NCBI RefSeq assembly: GCF_008831285.2
Contig: NW_022204589.1
Span: forward strand, 12,501-51,504
Direction: 5' to 3'
From: Nymphaea colorata
Lineage: Eukaryota; Streptophyta; Magnoliopsida; Nymphaeales; Nymphaeaceae
Length of the DNA stretch: 39,004 bases
Shown here piece by piece: positions 22,210-37,207 of this stretch (positions are counted from its first letter, which is position 1; each line of letters begins with the position of its first letter). A program made the translations under genes and the position numbers. Under the pieces are notes generated by a model. That model saw only the letters and a program-made list of their open reading frames with translations. It had not been told where the DNA came from and made no database searches.

Positions 22210-22221
22210 GCTCTGATACCA
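22210..22221 (-). other. Primer-binding site of element B (tRNA-iMet)
   Basis: The element strand reads TGGTATCAGAGC, followed by another C that extends the match to initiator tRNA-Met. It lies 2 nt from the LTR end at 22224. Confidence 0.93.
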
Positions 22222-22223
22222 AT

Positions 22224-26302
<4,079 letters not shown>

Positions 26303-26627
26303 TGACACCCTTCGACCTTGCTGCCGTCCCTCGTGTGCCCTTTCTTCACTGCGAGCGGCCATTTTTTCTTGGTTCCGCGTGCTTCCGTAGCTGTCTTTTC
26401 AGCTTCTCCTGCGTCCGGTTTTGCCTGGGCCATTTGTAGTCCACGCGGTGCGACTGCCTTCTTCTCGGCCTCCGACTGCTGTCAAGGCCTTTGTTTGGCA
26501 GGTGCTATGCAACGTGTCCTTCCCTGCCTGGCCCTCGGCCTGCAGTGCTCGCTGTTCCCCGACAGCGCCTGCGGTGTCCTTTGGGACCGGATCAGGTACA
26601 CAAGTGGATTCACGAATGGTCTGGAAC

Positions 26628-26694
26628 ATTTATGGTAGACTAGGTGATTTTCGCGTTAGCCCCTTTTACCCGGGAGCGATCGCCCAAATCACCT
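26628..26694 (+). repeat. 67-nt spacer repeat, copy 2 (potential hairpin)
   Basis: A diverged copy of 26204-26270, 424 bp downstream. Its ends form a perfect 8-bp inverted repeat, GGTGATTT (26643-26650) with AAATCACC (26686-26693). A further copy is at 12787-12853, where element B begins exactly at the 3' foot of the stem. Confidence 0.8.
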
Positions 26695-27335
26695 GCGTAG
26701 GAGATTGATGCTCGGTTTGACGGATCCCCGTTGCCTTTGCTGTTTGCTTCTTGCTTGTTTTTATCGGTTGTTCCACGACGGTTCGGTTTGATCGAGAATC
26801 TATCTCGCGTTTCAACATTATGCGCCTCCCAAGTTCCGCTTGTCCGCATGGCTATGCCGGCGTGAAGGCGACCGTTGGGAAGCGCCTGATGTCTTGGCGC
26901 ATGAGTGGCGTTGGCTGCGTCTCCCATCGGCGTCATGGCTGTTTTGGTTTGCCATGAACCGTTTGGGTGATGTGCTTGTTATATTGGTGTGGTTGACGCT
27001 AAGTTTGTTTTGCCCCTACGTTTGGTCTCTGTATTGCTGCCGCTTTGGTGGAACGCCGTCTTGTTAAGGACATTAACGCAGCCCATCCGCATGGTGTGCG
27101 GAGGGCTTGGGCGTGCGGCTTTTGGCCTCTCAGCTTTTGTGCTGATCGTTGGTTATTTCTGTCGTTACGTCGGCTTTATGGATTCTCAGTACGTTTCGGG
27201 CGCCGGTGGGCAGTTTTTTAATGCTGTTCTTCCTAAAACGTCGTCCGCAGTGATGTCAAAAACGAAACGATGATTGACCGTCGGTAGCTATCGGTTCTTT
27301 TGTGGCCGGGGCCTCTGACGTTGTCGATGTGTTGC

Positions 27336-27800
27336 TACCTGGTTGATCCTGCCAGTAGTCATATGCTTGTCTCAAAGATTAAGCCATGCATGTGTAAGTA
27401 TGAACTAATTCAGACTGTGAAACTGCGAATGGCTCATTAAATCAGTTATAGTTTGTTTGATGGTATTTGCTACTCGGATAACCGTAGTAAAGCTAGAGCT
27501 AATACGTGCACCACACCCCGACTTCTGGAAGGGTCGCATTTATTAGATAAAAGGCCAATGCGGGCTTTGCTCGATGTTTTGGTGATTCATGATAACTCGA
27601 CGGATCGCACGGCCTTCGTGCCGGCGACGCATCATTCAAATTTCTGCCCTATCAACTTTCGATGGTAGGATAGTGGCCTACCATGGTAGTGACGGGTGAC
27701 GGAGAATTAGGGTTCGATTCCGGAGAGGGAGCCTGAGAAACGGCTACCACATCCAAGGAAGGCAGCAGGCGCGCAAATTACCCAATCCTGACACGGGGAG
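27336..27800 (+). rRNA. 18S rRNA, 5' 465 nt, interrupted by element C
   Basis: It starts with the universal eukaryotic 18S 5' sequence TACCTGGTTGATCCTGCCAG and continues colinearly through the conserved GGTTCGATTCCGGAGAGGG block to GACACGGGGAG. There it stops abruptly at the TGTTAGG start of element C. The small-subunit RNA normally continues GTAGTGAC from this point. Only about a quarter of the gene is present; the rest would lie beyond element C, outside the window. This copy cannot yield a normal 18S RNA. Several bases differ from typical angiosperm 18S as I remember it, for example around 27489 and 27555-27585. Confidence 0.97.
27796..27800. other. Presumed left target site of element C in 18S
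   Basis: GGGAG directly precedes the LTR and is the expected 5-bp target-site duplication. The right-hand copy lies outside the window. Confidence 0.45.
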
Positions 27801-30800
27801 TGTTAGGACCACACCGGTTGGCCTAAGAAAATCCGACCAATGCGATCCTAAACTTCCCAGGACCTTCTTGAGGCCTATTCTAAAAACCGAAAAACCTAGG
27901 TAATTACACAATGATCTACCCGGCCGGACAGGACCCCGGCGCAAAACCCAATAGGTAGGGAGATACACTTGTAGGTTACCCGAGTCCCAAATATTCCTAA
28001 CTAAGTCTGCCTACTACAAAAACACTAACAGGGTCGTGAGGCCTTTACAATTCGCGAGCGATACAAGAGAACACTCAATCTCACTCACAAACCACGCAAA
28101 CCACACTAACGTACAAACCACACCCAACAGAAGTAAATAGGGGGTCTGGCTCCTTGTGGTCGTGTCTCGGGCACAGTGCCCTCGAGGTACCTCACGGGGG
28201 AGCTAGGCCGAAGCCAAGGCTAAAACAGAAATGCTGGAAATAAACTAATATGCTACCTACGACTGAAAGCAAATCCCGCCCGAAGCTACAAGGGGGATAG
28301 GAGACGATACCGGCCAAGGATCGCCCTTGGCGTAGCCGGATAGGTCTCGGGGTGATGACCTGCCCCCGAGCACTGCAGCTCACAGAACAGGAAGACCGAC
28401 TGAGGTGTGCCTCCACGTAGCCTGCTGCTCGGGCTGACCGCTGCCTGAAGACGCTGAAGGTAGGCCGCACGCTGGTGGACGGGTTGACTGCCGAGGTCTG
28501 GTCGCTGCTCGTTTACGGTGGCCGCTGCGCTGTTGCCGCGATGAATTCTGCGGTAGCAGCGCTAACGTCGAGCCAAGACCGCTGCTGACACTCGCTGGGC
28601 CTAGAGGCAGACGCGCGCCGGGAACGAGGACGCTGTCTCGAACTGCTACGGTCGTGCCGTCGAGGATGCCGGGAGCGATCGTCTGCTGTCTGGTCGAGGG
28701 TCGCCGATCAGGACGAGGTCGCCTGGCGTCTGCTGCCGATGTGCTGCTGCTGCACTGAAGAAGACGGAACAGGGCCGGAAGGGCCGCCTGGACTGCCGAG
28801 GGGGGCTGCTGTCACAGCGACAGCGCCTGCCTGCCTAACTCCGGAGTGTGGCTCGGCCACGGGCGCCGGTGGATGCCGACGAAGAGGCAGGGGCCGTTGT
28901 AAGGGCCGGCGAGCCGGCTGAACCTAATCCTAGCTAAGGCTGGGTTGGCTGGTTTCGGTTGGGCTCTACTAGGTGGTAGGTCTAGTCAAGCAGGTTCGGG
29001 TCAGGGTAGGCTCAGTCAAACAGGGTTTAGGTTCAGTCACGGGTTGACCTAGCTAATAGGTTGGTTCAGTAAGGGAGGTTAAGGTCGAGCCTAAGCTCAC
29101 GGTGCTGGTCAAAGTTGACCAAGTGCGGAAGGTTCAACTAACTAGGTGGTTGACTAAATGGACCGAGTCAATGGGTCCGGGTCAAGTAGGTCAAGGGTCA
29201 CTCGAGGTAGGCTCGAGTCGCTAAGGGAGGCTACCAACGAAGTGGGCTTGGTGGACTAGCTGACCTAGTTGACTAAGGCTAAGGGTCAATGCCGATCTAG
29301 GTTGGCTCGGTAGAGGTTTAGCCTAGGTGCGGGTTCGGTGCAGGAGGTTGCCTAGTGGGTTCGGTTGACTGGGCTGGTCTTACCCAGGGAATGCACCGAT
29401 GCTTGCCACGTGGCAAGACGGACGGACACGACAGAGAGAGCTAGAGAACGCTAGCTCTTAGGAATGGAGCTCGAATTCTCGCCTAAGGGTTAGGGAGAAA
29501 TGCGACAAGGAAGGAGAGGAGATTGGGGGCGAAGGGCCAGGTGGCGCTCTCGTGTGAGCTCGGATGAGGCTAAGGCTGAGATGGGGACACGTGGACCAGA
29601 TCTACGGTGGAGGATTACTGCGGATCGGATCAAGAGGGAAAGGAGGAAACGGCTGAGGAAGAATAGGTAAGATGGCGCGAGGTGGAGGAGTTTCCTAAAA
29701 CTAAGGAGGAAAGATCCAAGGAAATAGGAAAAGGGGATCTCGCAGGGCCTGGCTGGGGGACAAGTGGCGAGATGCGGGACCAAGGTGGGTAGCTGGCAGG
29801 TGAGGTGGCGAGTGAGGTGGCGGAGGGCTGGCTCGGATTGCGACACGTGTCAAGATGAACGCGTGAGGATCCTTGCGAGTTAGGGTTGACGCGGTGGAGA
29901 TGGCGAGGAGCTGGAAGGGGAGCGGCGGCTGCGAGATTGCTTCCTAATTCGGTGGAGCAGCTGATTGCGAGCTGATCCTGAATCGGGACAGATGGCAGCA
30001 GCTGGGACAAGGGCACAGATGGGCGGCTGGATGATGGACAGATGTCGAAATTAAAGGCTGAGATGAAACGGAGGGGACTTGCCGGAAATGGCAGATGCGA
30101 CGGAGGAGGAAGCTCCAATTCGCACCGGCGGCCTGAGCTAACGCTCGGAACTTAATTGACCGTAATACCCCTTTCAAAATTTTAGTTAAAACACTAGGGA
30201 AGAAGGGCAATTCGGTCCCTAACGCCGGAATCAATGGCGACCACCGGAATTAGCAGCGATGGCCGGATTCAAACAATTTTCCGGCGAGATTCTATCTCGA
30301 GATCCAGCCGACGGAACTCGCCCCTTTTTGATATTTAGAAAGCTCTTTTCTGGGCGATTCACGGGGATCACTCCTCTTCTTCAGATCTCGACCAGAGAGC
30401 GAGATTTCTTAACTTTTGAGCCTCTGGTCCGACAGATCAAAAGGGAGAACAGGCCGCTAGAAATTGTAATTTTCTTATCGATTTGTCTTTCTAATCCGGC
30501 CAACTGCCTACTAGGGATCAAACGTCTGATTTCAATCCCGCGACGCGATCTGCAATTTCTGATTAGAACAGAAAACGCCCAAATTCTGATTCCCCTCTTC
30601 GGGTATGCCGAGGGAGGAACCGAGAGAAGACGCCCTGTGTTCTAAGGCAGAATGCAGCAATCGGGCAGCGAGAGAGAGATCGAAATTCGTCTCCTCTTCG
30701 GTGTCGAATTGAAGCCGGCGGTAGATCCGTCGCCTTCAATCTTCCCTATGCTGGAATCGGCCTCACAGTACCCTCGTGATCAGGGCAAAGGCACCGATTT

Positions 30801-31712
30801 CAGAACTTTGAAAAAGCTCGAAAGGGGGTACTTACGTGACAAGGGAGGGATCGCCGCCGGTGGTGGAGATCCGCCGATGCCTTCTTCCTTATGCCTATGT
30901 CTCGGACGGCGGCTCTTCAAGGAATTTCTGGATTCGGAAGCGTCGTGGAGGTAGAGGACGCGAGGAGGGAGAAGACGCCTGGTTCTCGGGTTGAACAAGG
31001 TGGGAGACGAGAGGGGAGAAGCCTCGTGCGAGGAGAGAGAGAGTGCCACACCAAATACCAATCTTTGATTAATTTTTCGATCCTTTCTACATTGAGTTTA
31101 CAGAATATATACTAAACATAATGCGAGCCCTAATTACATGTTAACCTAGCTCGCTACTTAGTCTAATGTCAAAAATGCGCAAGGCACAACCCGCCTTGCT
31201 AGGTCTCTACTACAAAACTTGACGTCGACATGAAATAGATGACGCAACCTAAACCGGGCCTAGCGCCCAACTCAAAAATCGAAAGCTAAAGTCCCTAAGT
31301 CTTGTGGACTTAGGGCGGGGACCTCGTGTGGGTTACCGCCCACACTTCGGAAATTCGAGCATGGGTCAAGTCCGATTGGCTCGGACCTGAACCTAAGCCT
31401 CTCGGCTTTAGATAGGCTCAAGCGTTCGGGGAATTTGGACTCACGCTCGGATTAACCTGATCAAGCTCGGTGAGCCTCGCAATAGGTTCTAGAACGTCTT
31501 GAGTTCCACCTGGTTTGAGCACTCTTTCGGACCTAGTTGCTCCTCCCACGCCGCCCGCTGCAACTGGCTCGAGTGCTGACTTAGCCTCGCTTGGACTTTC
31601 TTCGTGCTGCCTTAGCGCCTGTGTCCACAAATCCGAGGCCTTTCGTCTTGACCGACTGGTTTCGGCCTGATCACGCCGAGTTGGGTCTGGACCTACAAGT
31701 TGGTCCGTAACA
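27801..31712 (-). repeat. LTR of element C (left, 3' LTR)
   Basis: 3912 bp, TGTTAGGACCAC to GTAACA. The first 1.8 kb repeats at 37208-39004. CACGTG motifs are at 29407, 29588 and 29844. The segment 28920-29390 is rich in degenerate GGTT/GGTC words. The final ~295 bp encode the pol tail. Other short ORFs lack recognisable domains. Confidence 0.93.
31105..31111 (-). promoter_or_regulatory. Candidate TATA box in element C LTR
   Basis: TATATAT on the element strand, about 600 bp from the LTR start, the same relative position as TATAAATA in element B. The equivalent in the 5' LTR is outside the window. Confidence 0.45.
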
Positions 31713-34700
31713 GATTCCCCCTCCCTAGAATGCGCTTGTCCTCGAGCGCTAGAGGAGGGAAAGCGATGAGCCACTGACCCAAACTCTTCCCAAGAGGTTC
31801 CTCTGTCAGGTCCCTCCCATTCCACTAATACCTCATGCCGTGTTCTCCCTTGTCTTTGGACATATCTATGTTTGAGTATACGATAGGGAGTGGGCAAGTT
31901 GTCCTGTTCCGGTATCTGCTCGATCATTGTAGGAATATCACCATGATGAGGCTTGAGCCTGGTGATATGGAAAACTGGGTGCACCATTGCTTCCCGCGGA
32001 AGTCCCAGTCGATATGCTGCCTTTCCTACTTTTTGTAATACCGGAAACGGTCCATAATACCTTGGTAGTAGCTTAGAATAGGGTTGGCCCATTAACGATC
32101 GTTGTTTGAGGGGCAACCTCTTCAACCACACGTAATCACCCACTTCGAATTCTCGATCTTTTCGCCCTTTGTTGTAGACCTGTCTCATCCTGTTCTGGGC
32201 TTTGGCAATGTTTTGCTTGAGGGAGTCAAGGACTTCCTCACGGGTGCGTAGCTCGCAGTCTACATTGTCGTCGTCTGCTGTACCTCCTTCATATCTAGGG
32301 ATACTTGGAGGAGGGGTCCCATATACACCTTCAAAAGGCGTCATTCCTGTTGACGAATGTAAACTGGTGTTGTAAGACCACTCTGCCCAAGGTAAGAATT
32401 TTACCCAAGTCTGTGGCCTTTCTCCTGCAAAACACCTCAAATAGGTTTCAAGAGATCGATTTACGATTTCGCTCTGCCCGTCTGTCTGTGGGTGATGGGC
32501 TGTACTAAACTTGAGCGTTGTACCCATAAGCTTCATGTACTCCTGCCAAAATGCGCTAAGGAAAATTGAATCTCTGTCACATACGACTGATTGTGGCATT
32601 CCGTGGAGCTTTCCAACATACTCCTGGTACACGCTGGCCACCATTGGCCCTTGATACGACCTAGGCAAGGGAGCGAAGTGGCTGTACTTGGTCAGACGGT
32701 CCACTACCACTAGCACAGCTTCCTTGCCTTCGGAGCGGGGCATGGCGTCAATAAAATCCATGGTCACATCGGTCCATGGTTTGGCTGGTATGGGGAGGGG
32801 AACTAAATGTCCTGGAGGTCTAATGGCCTCGTACTTTTCCCTCTGGCATACCAGGCAACTCCGGATGTACCTTTGTACCTCTGCCTTCATGCCACGCCAC
32901 CAAAATTGGGCTTTAATTCTGCTTAGGGTTTTAGAAACCCCCTCATGACCCGCGGCAGGGTGTCATGGAAATGACGCAGGAGTTCCTGCTTAAGCCCAGA
33001 CTCTGGAGGAACCACTGCTCGGTTCTTCCTATATAATAGATTCCCTCTGACGGTATAGAAGGGAATGGATCCTGGATGTTGTTCTGTTGATGCACGGACT
33101 AGCCTTAGGGACTGATCTGCTTGTTGTTCCTGGGCTAACCTATCCCAAACATCAGTTTCCACTACCGAAAGAGTCATGAACTGCTCAGTCAATCGAGAGA
33201 GAGAATCGGCCGCTGTATTTTCCGGACCCTTTTTGTACTCTATTTCGAAATCGTATCCCAGCAGCTTTGCTAACCAACGTTGTTGGGTAGGCGTGGATAC
33301 TCTCTGCTTTAACATGTACTTTAGAGAATTTTGGTCCGTCTTAACTGTGAATCTACGCCCTATAAGGTAGGGCCGCCACTTTTCCACTGCCAACACTATC
33401 GCTAGTAGTTCTTTCTCATAAGTAGAGAGAGGCTTCGCTCTACTTGTGAGCGCCTTAGACATATAAGCGATAGGGTGGCCTCCTTGGCTGAGAACGGCCC
33501 CAATTCCAACCTCACATGCGTCTGTCTCTATTGTGAACTGCTGGTTGAAATCCGGGAGTGTAAGAACGGGCGCAGACATAAGGGCAAGCTTTAACTTTTC
33601 AAAGGCTGCCCTAGCCTTATCCGACCACTGAAAGGCTCCTTTCTTGAGCATCTGGGTCAAAGGCTGTGCGATCAAACCATAACCTTGTATAAAACGCCTA
33701 TAGTACCCAGTCAAACCGAGGAATCCGCGGAGTCCTTTCAAGTCCTTAGGCAGTGGCCATTTCTGCATGGCTTCTAATTTTTCGGGGTCTGCCCGAACCC
33801 CTTGTTGGCACACTATGTGCCCTAGATAACCAATAGAAGGTTGTCCAAAGCTGCATTTGGACATCTTGGCGTATAATTGGTTATCTCTCAGTACCTGAAG
33901 AGCAATAGCGAGATGCTTCTGATGTGATTCTTCAGACTGACTGTAAATTAAGATGTCATCAAAGAAAACTAAGATGAAATCGCGGAGGTAATGTCTGAAG
34001 ACGTCGTTCATGCACCTCTGAAACGTTGCTGGTGCGTTAGTTAGACCAAATGGCATGACGAGGAACTCGTAGTGCCCGTCATGCGTCCTGAAAGCGGTCT
34101 TGTGGACGTCATCCTTGTACATACGAATTTGATGATAGCCGGCTCGTAAGTCGATCTTGGAGAAAATAGTTGCTCCGGCTAGTTCATCCAATAACTCATC
34201 AATTACCGGTATGGGATGTCTATCCTTCACGGTGGCTTCATTCAGGGCGCGGTAATCTACACAGAAGCGCCAGGTGTTGTCTTTCTTCTTCACAAGTAGG
34301 ACCGGTGAAGAGAAAGGGCTGCTACTTGGTTGCACAATGCCACTCTCCAACATTTCTTTAACCAGACGCTCGATTTCAGCCTTCTGGTTATATCCATACC
34401 TATAGGGGCGCACATTAACCGGTTCTGCCCCGTGAGTCATTATGATCCTATGGTCATAGGATCTCTGCGGTGGAAGCCCTTTTGGCTCCTCAAAGACGTC
34501 CTCATATTGATTCAGCACCAGCTGAATTCGTTCTGGTACTATTTCTTTCTGCTCTTCTTTTTCTGGCACATCAGTAGCGAGTGCCATTACCCAGCACGCG
34601 GGCTGCTCGGCTTCAATTGCCCGAAGTGCAGTCTTGGGACGAGTTGTGCTGGTTAAGCCCTGTAGCGTCATGGGCTCTTCGTCGCCGTCGGGAGTGAAGG

Positions 34701-36585
34701 TCATGCTGAAGTTCTTCACATCCCACGATATGATGCCAAGCGTGAAAAACCATGGCATCCCGAGAATAAGGTCCACTCCATCTAAAGGAATGACTAAGAA
34801 GTCGATCTTGAACGGTTTTCTCCTGATCACAACTTCTATGCCTTTCCCTTCGTTATGGCACTTTAATCTCATACCCCCTCCCACGATTATAGTTTGGGGG
34901 TGGCTTGATTCAAGGGAGACGTTGCATCTACGTGCCGCTTCCTCTGTTAGGAAGTTTTTAGTCGCTCCGTTATCAAGCAGAATCAGGACCTTATGTCCGT
35001 TTATCCTCCCAAATACCCTGAATGAGTTGGGCTTATTGGGATCTTGCATTGAGTGCAGAGACTCTGCCTCGGTTGGCTTTTCTTCTTTGGCGGGAGTCTC
35101 TTCAATTCGGACTTCTTTCTTTTTCTCGGCTTGTTTAGCTCGCCTCTTGATAACTATTTCCTCATCTGATGAGGACGAGCTGGTCTCATACGGCGTAGTA
35201 GACGAATCGCTACACGAACTAGACTCGTCATCGCTTACCACCTGTACCCTGTAATACGTTGGGCACTGATGGTTCTTGTCCCACTTTCCCTCACATCTGT
35301 AGCACAGGCCTTTCCGCCTGAACTCTTCAATCTGTTTAGGCGTGAGGTAACGCGTTGGTGGTTTTCGGCCTTGCCCTTGGTTTGGGCCTTGTGGTGGCCG
35401 ATAATCACTCCCTCTTCGGATGGGAGTTGGTTCCTTCCCTCTAAATCGAGAACCAGAGGAGTAGGAAGGTCTCCTCCTCTGCTTGTCCATCTTATGAGCC
35501 TTCTTCTCGGCTCTCTTCTCCTCTATTTGCTCCTCGTAGAGACGGGCCATGGCAAAACATTCTTCCAGCCTGTTGAAGCGGTGAATTTTCAATTCTCTCT
35601 TCACTTCGCTTTTAAGGCCGCCTTTGAACGCTCCGATGAGGGCCTTCTCTGGCCACTGGACCATGCTAGCCAACCTCTCAAATTGACGTTGGTAGGCTGC
35701 AACGGTTGAGGATTGGACCAGATTCTTGAGGTCCTCATCATAATCGATGAATGTTGAATCTCCGAACTGTAATTGGAGACTCGCCTTGTACTTCTCCCAA
35801 GTTGGATCTGCCGTTTGTGATCGAACCACAAATAATGGGTTGTGGCCTCTCCTGTCATGTTCGCAGTGGCAATTTCAATCCACTCGTCTTGGGGTACACG
35901 ATGGCACAAGAAGTACCTCTCGGCCATGAATAGCCACTCCCGTAAGTGCTCCCCATTGAATTTGGGAAACTCATAACGAACGGTGGGAGTTCGCCTCTCT
36001 TCTTGAAGCTGACGTTGCGCTCTTCTAGGACGTAGAGGAGATTCGTCCTGTTCCACTTCTGAATCGTAATAGGTGCGATTCATTCTGCTGCTAGCGAACC
36101 TTTGCACTCTTGGCGTTCTATAATATTCGCTAGTGGGCTCAATGGGCTGTCGCTCTTGCGGGGACCCATATGTAAAAGTCTGCCCCCTTCCGTACTTGTT
36201 CCGATGTGCGAGAGATTGTTCGGATCTATCTCAGTATCGTGGGGTAGGTAGGGGCACCTAACACACCTTTGCCTTTGTTCGGACCCTGAGTGGTCCTTTC
36301 CCTCCTGGGTTCTGGTTGGTCGCTAACTGCTTCAAAAGACCGCGAATTTCATCCATCTCATTTTGCCGCTCTCGGTTTGTCTTTCCAATTCTCGTTTGCG
36401 GACTTGATCGGATTTGTTCATATCATTTCTCATTTGCAACAGCTCTTTTCAATGTTCAAAATTCTGCCCATGGCATAGTTGGGAACTGGTCCCGCTTGTG
36501 TGCTTGGAGCTTCCTCAGGTTGATCGTTGAGGGGCTCCTCAAGGACAGGCTCGTCGGGATTGAACTGCTTCTTTGACTTACCCAT
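31418..36585 (-). pseudogene. gag-pol: Element C gag-pol polyprotein with multiple frame breaks
   Basis: The start MGKSKK is at 36585, but the frame is lost after about 45 codons (~36447) and again near 36380 and in 36120-36300. An open piece at 36107-35601 carries the gag domain start, and another break occurs near 35820. The next frame (35829-32923, 968 codons) has the rest of gag, a zinc knuckle Cys176-Cys179-His187-Cys189, protease with Asp286-Asn-Gly instead of Asp-Ser-Gly, RT FFDD (622-625) and RNase H. A break near 32955 splits the integrase zinc domain. The last frame (32890-31418, 490 codons) has the integrase core with QTDGQSE, GPY/F, the chromodomain (EVLVEWEG) and a 98-codon LTR tail. 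Most breaks look like single missing bases, so some may be sequence errors. Confidence 0.9.
31713..31725 (-). other. Polypurine tract of element C
   Basis: GGGAGGGGGAATC on the element strand, identical to element B and ending exactly at the 3' LTR start. It primes plus-strand DNA synthesis and is also read as codons of pol. Confidence 0.9.
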
Positions 36586-37193
36586 AATGTTTAGGGCGGT
36601 TATATGTCAAAGAACTACCGAAGAAAGAAATCCTAGCTAAAATTCCAAAAAACTGACGCTGCCACTCTCAAGCGCGAAGTCGCTGTCCGACTCCTAAACT
36701 GCTGGCTGATCCCTGCCCGAAGACCTGATCTGCCGACTGACTCTGCCCTACTGCCCTACGCTGCCGCTGCCCTAGCTGCCGGTAGCGCGTTTAGAGGCAA
36801 GGGAGACGGGTTGGCCCGTCTAGTGCCGCGCTTCGCCTAAGCGCCTCGGCACTCCCACTTCGCCCACGGCCGGGCTTTTAGAAGCCTAAATCACCGCACC
36901 CTCCTGGTGCCTCGGTGACGAACCGGGAGCTCGGCTGCCCTCGGGTGCACGGAATGTACAGCCCCCTACTTGCTAAAAGTGAGCAAGCAAAGCCTTAAAC
37001 ACGTACGAAGACGGAAGTCGTGGGGACTCCAGAAAACTAAAATCTGCTCTAGATAACCGAAAATAGACTGACTAGATAACCAAAAGAAGTCCACTGACAC
37101 TCGGGAAATCCGAAAAGAAGACCGTCTGCACTGCCGTTGATGAAGCTTCCTCGTAGGTCTAAGTGCTCGAACCGACGGTGTTCCTCAAGATTC
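36586..37193 (-). promoter_or_regulatory. Structured 5' leader of element C
   Basis: 608 nt between primer site and gag with no supported ORF. It has the same ordered inverted repeats as element B: 36805-36820, 36828-36844 (GCGCTT/AAGCGC), 36873-36886, 36946-36960 and 36969-36987. The surrounding sequence is less conserved than the stems. Confidence 0.7.
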
Positions 37194-37205
37194 GCTCTGA
37201 TACCA
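37194..37205 (-). other. Primer-binding site of element C (tRNA-iMet)
   Basis: TGGTATCAGAGC on the element strand, 2 nt from the LTR at 37208. Same initiator tRNA-Met primer as A and B. Confidence 0.93.
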
Positions 37206-37207
37206 AT

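Noticed and set aside
26840-27273. Overlapping plus-strand ORFs of 75 and 94 codons just upstream of 18S
   Set aside because: They lie in the 5' external transcribed spacer, show no domain and overlap each other; one mimics membrane segments because of T-rich sequence.
34634-35254. 206-codon plus-strand ORF opposite C gag-protease
   Set aside because: It is the antisense shadow of the conserved gag-pol frame, without domain support.
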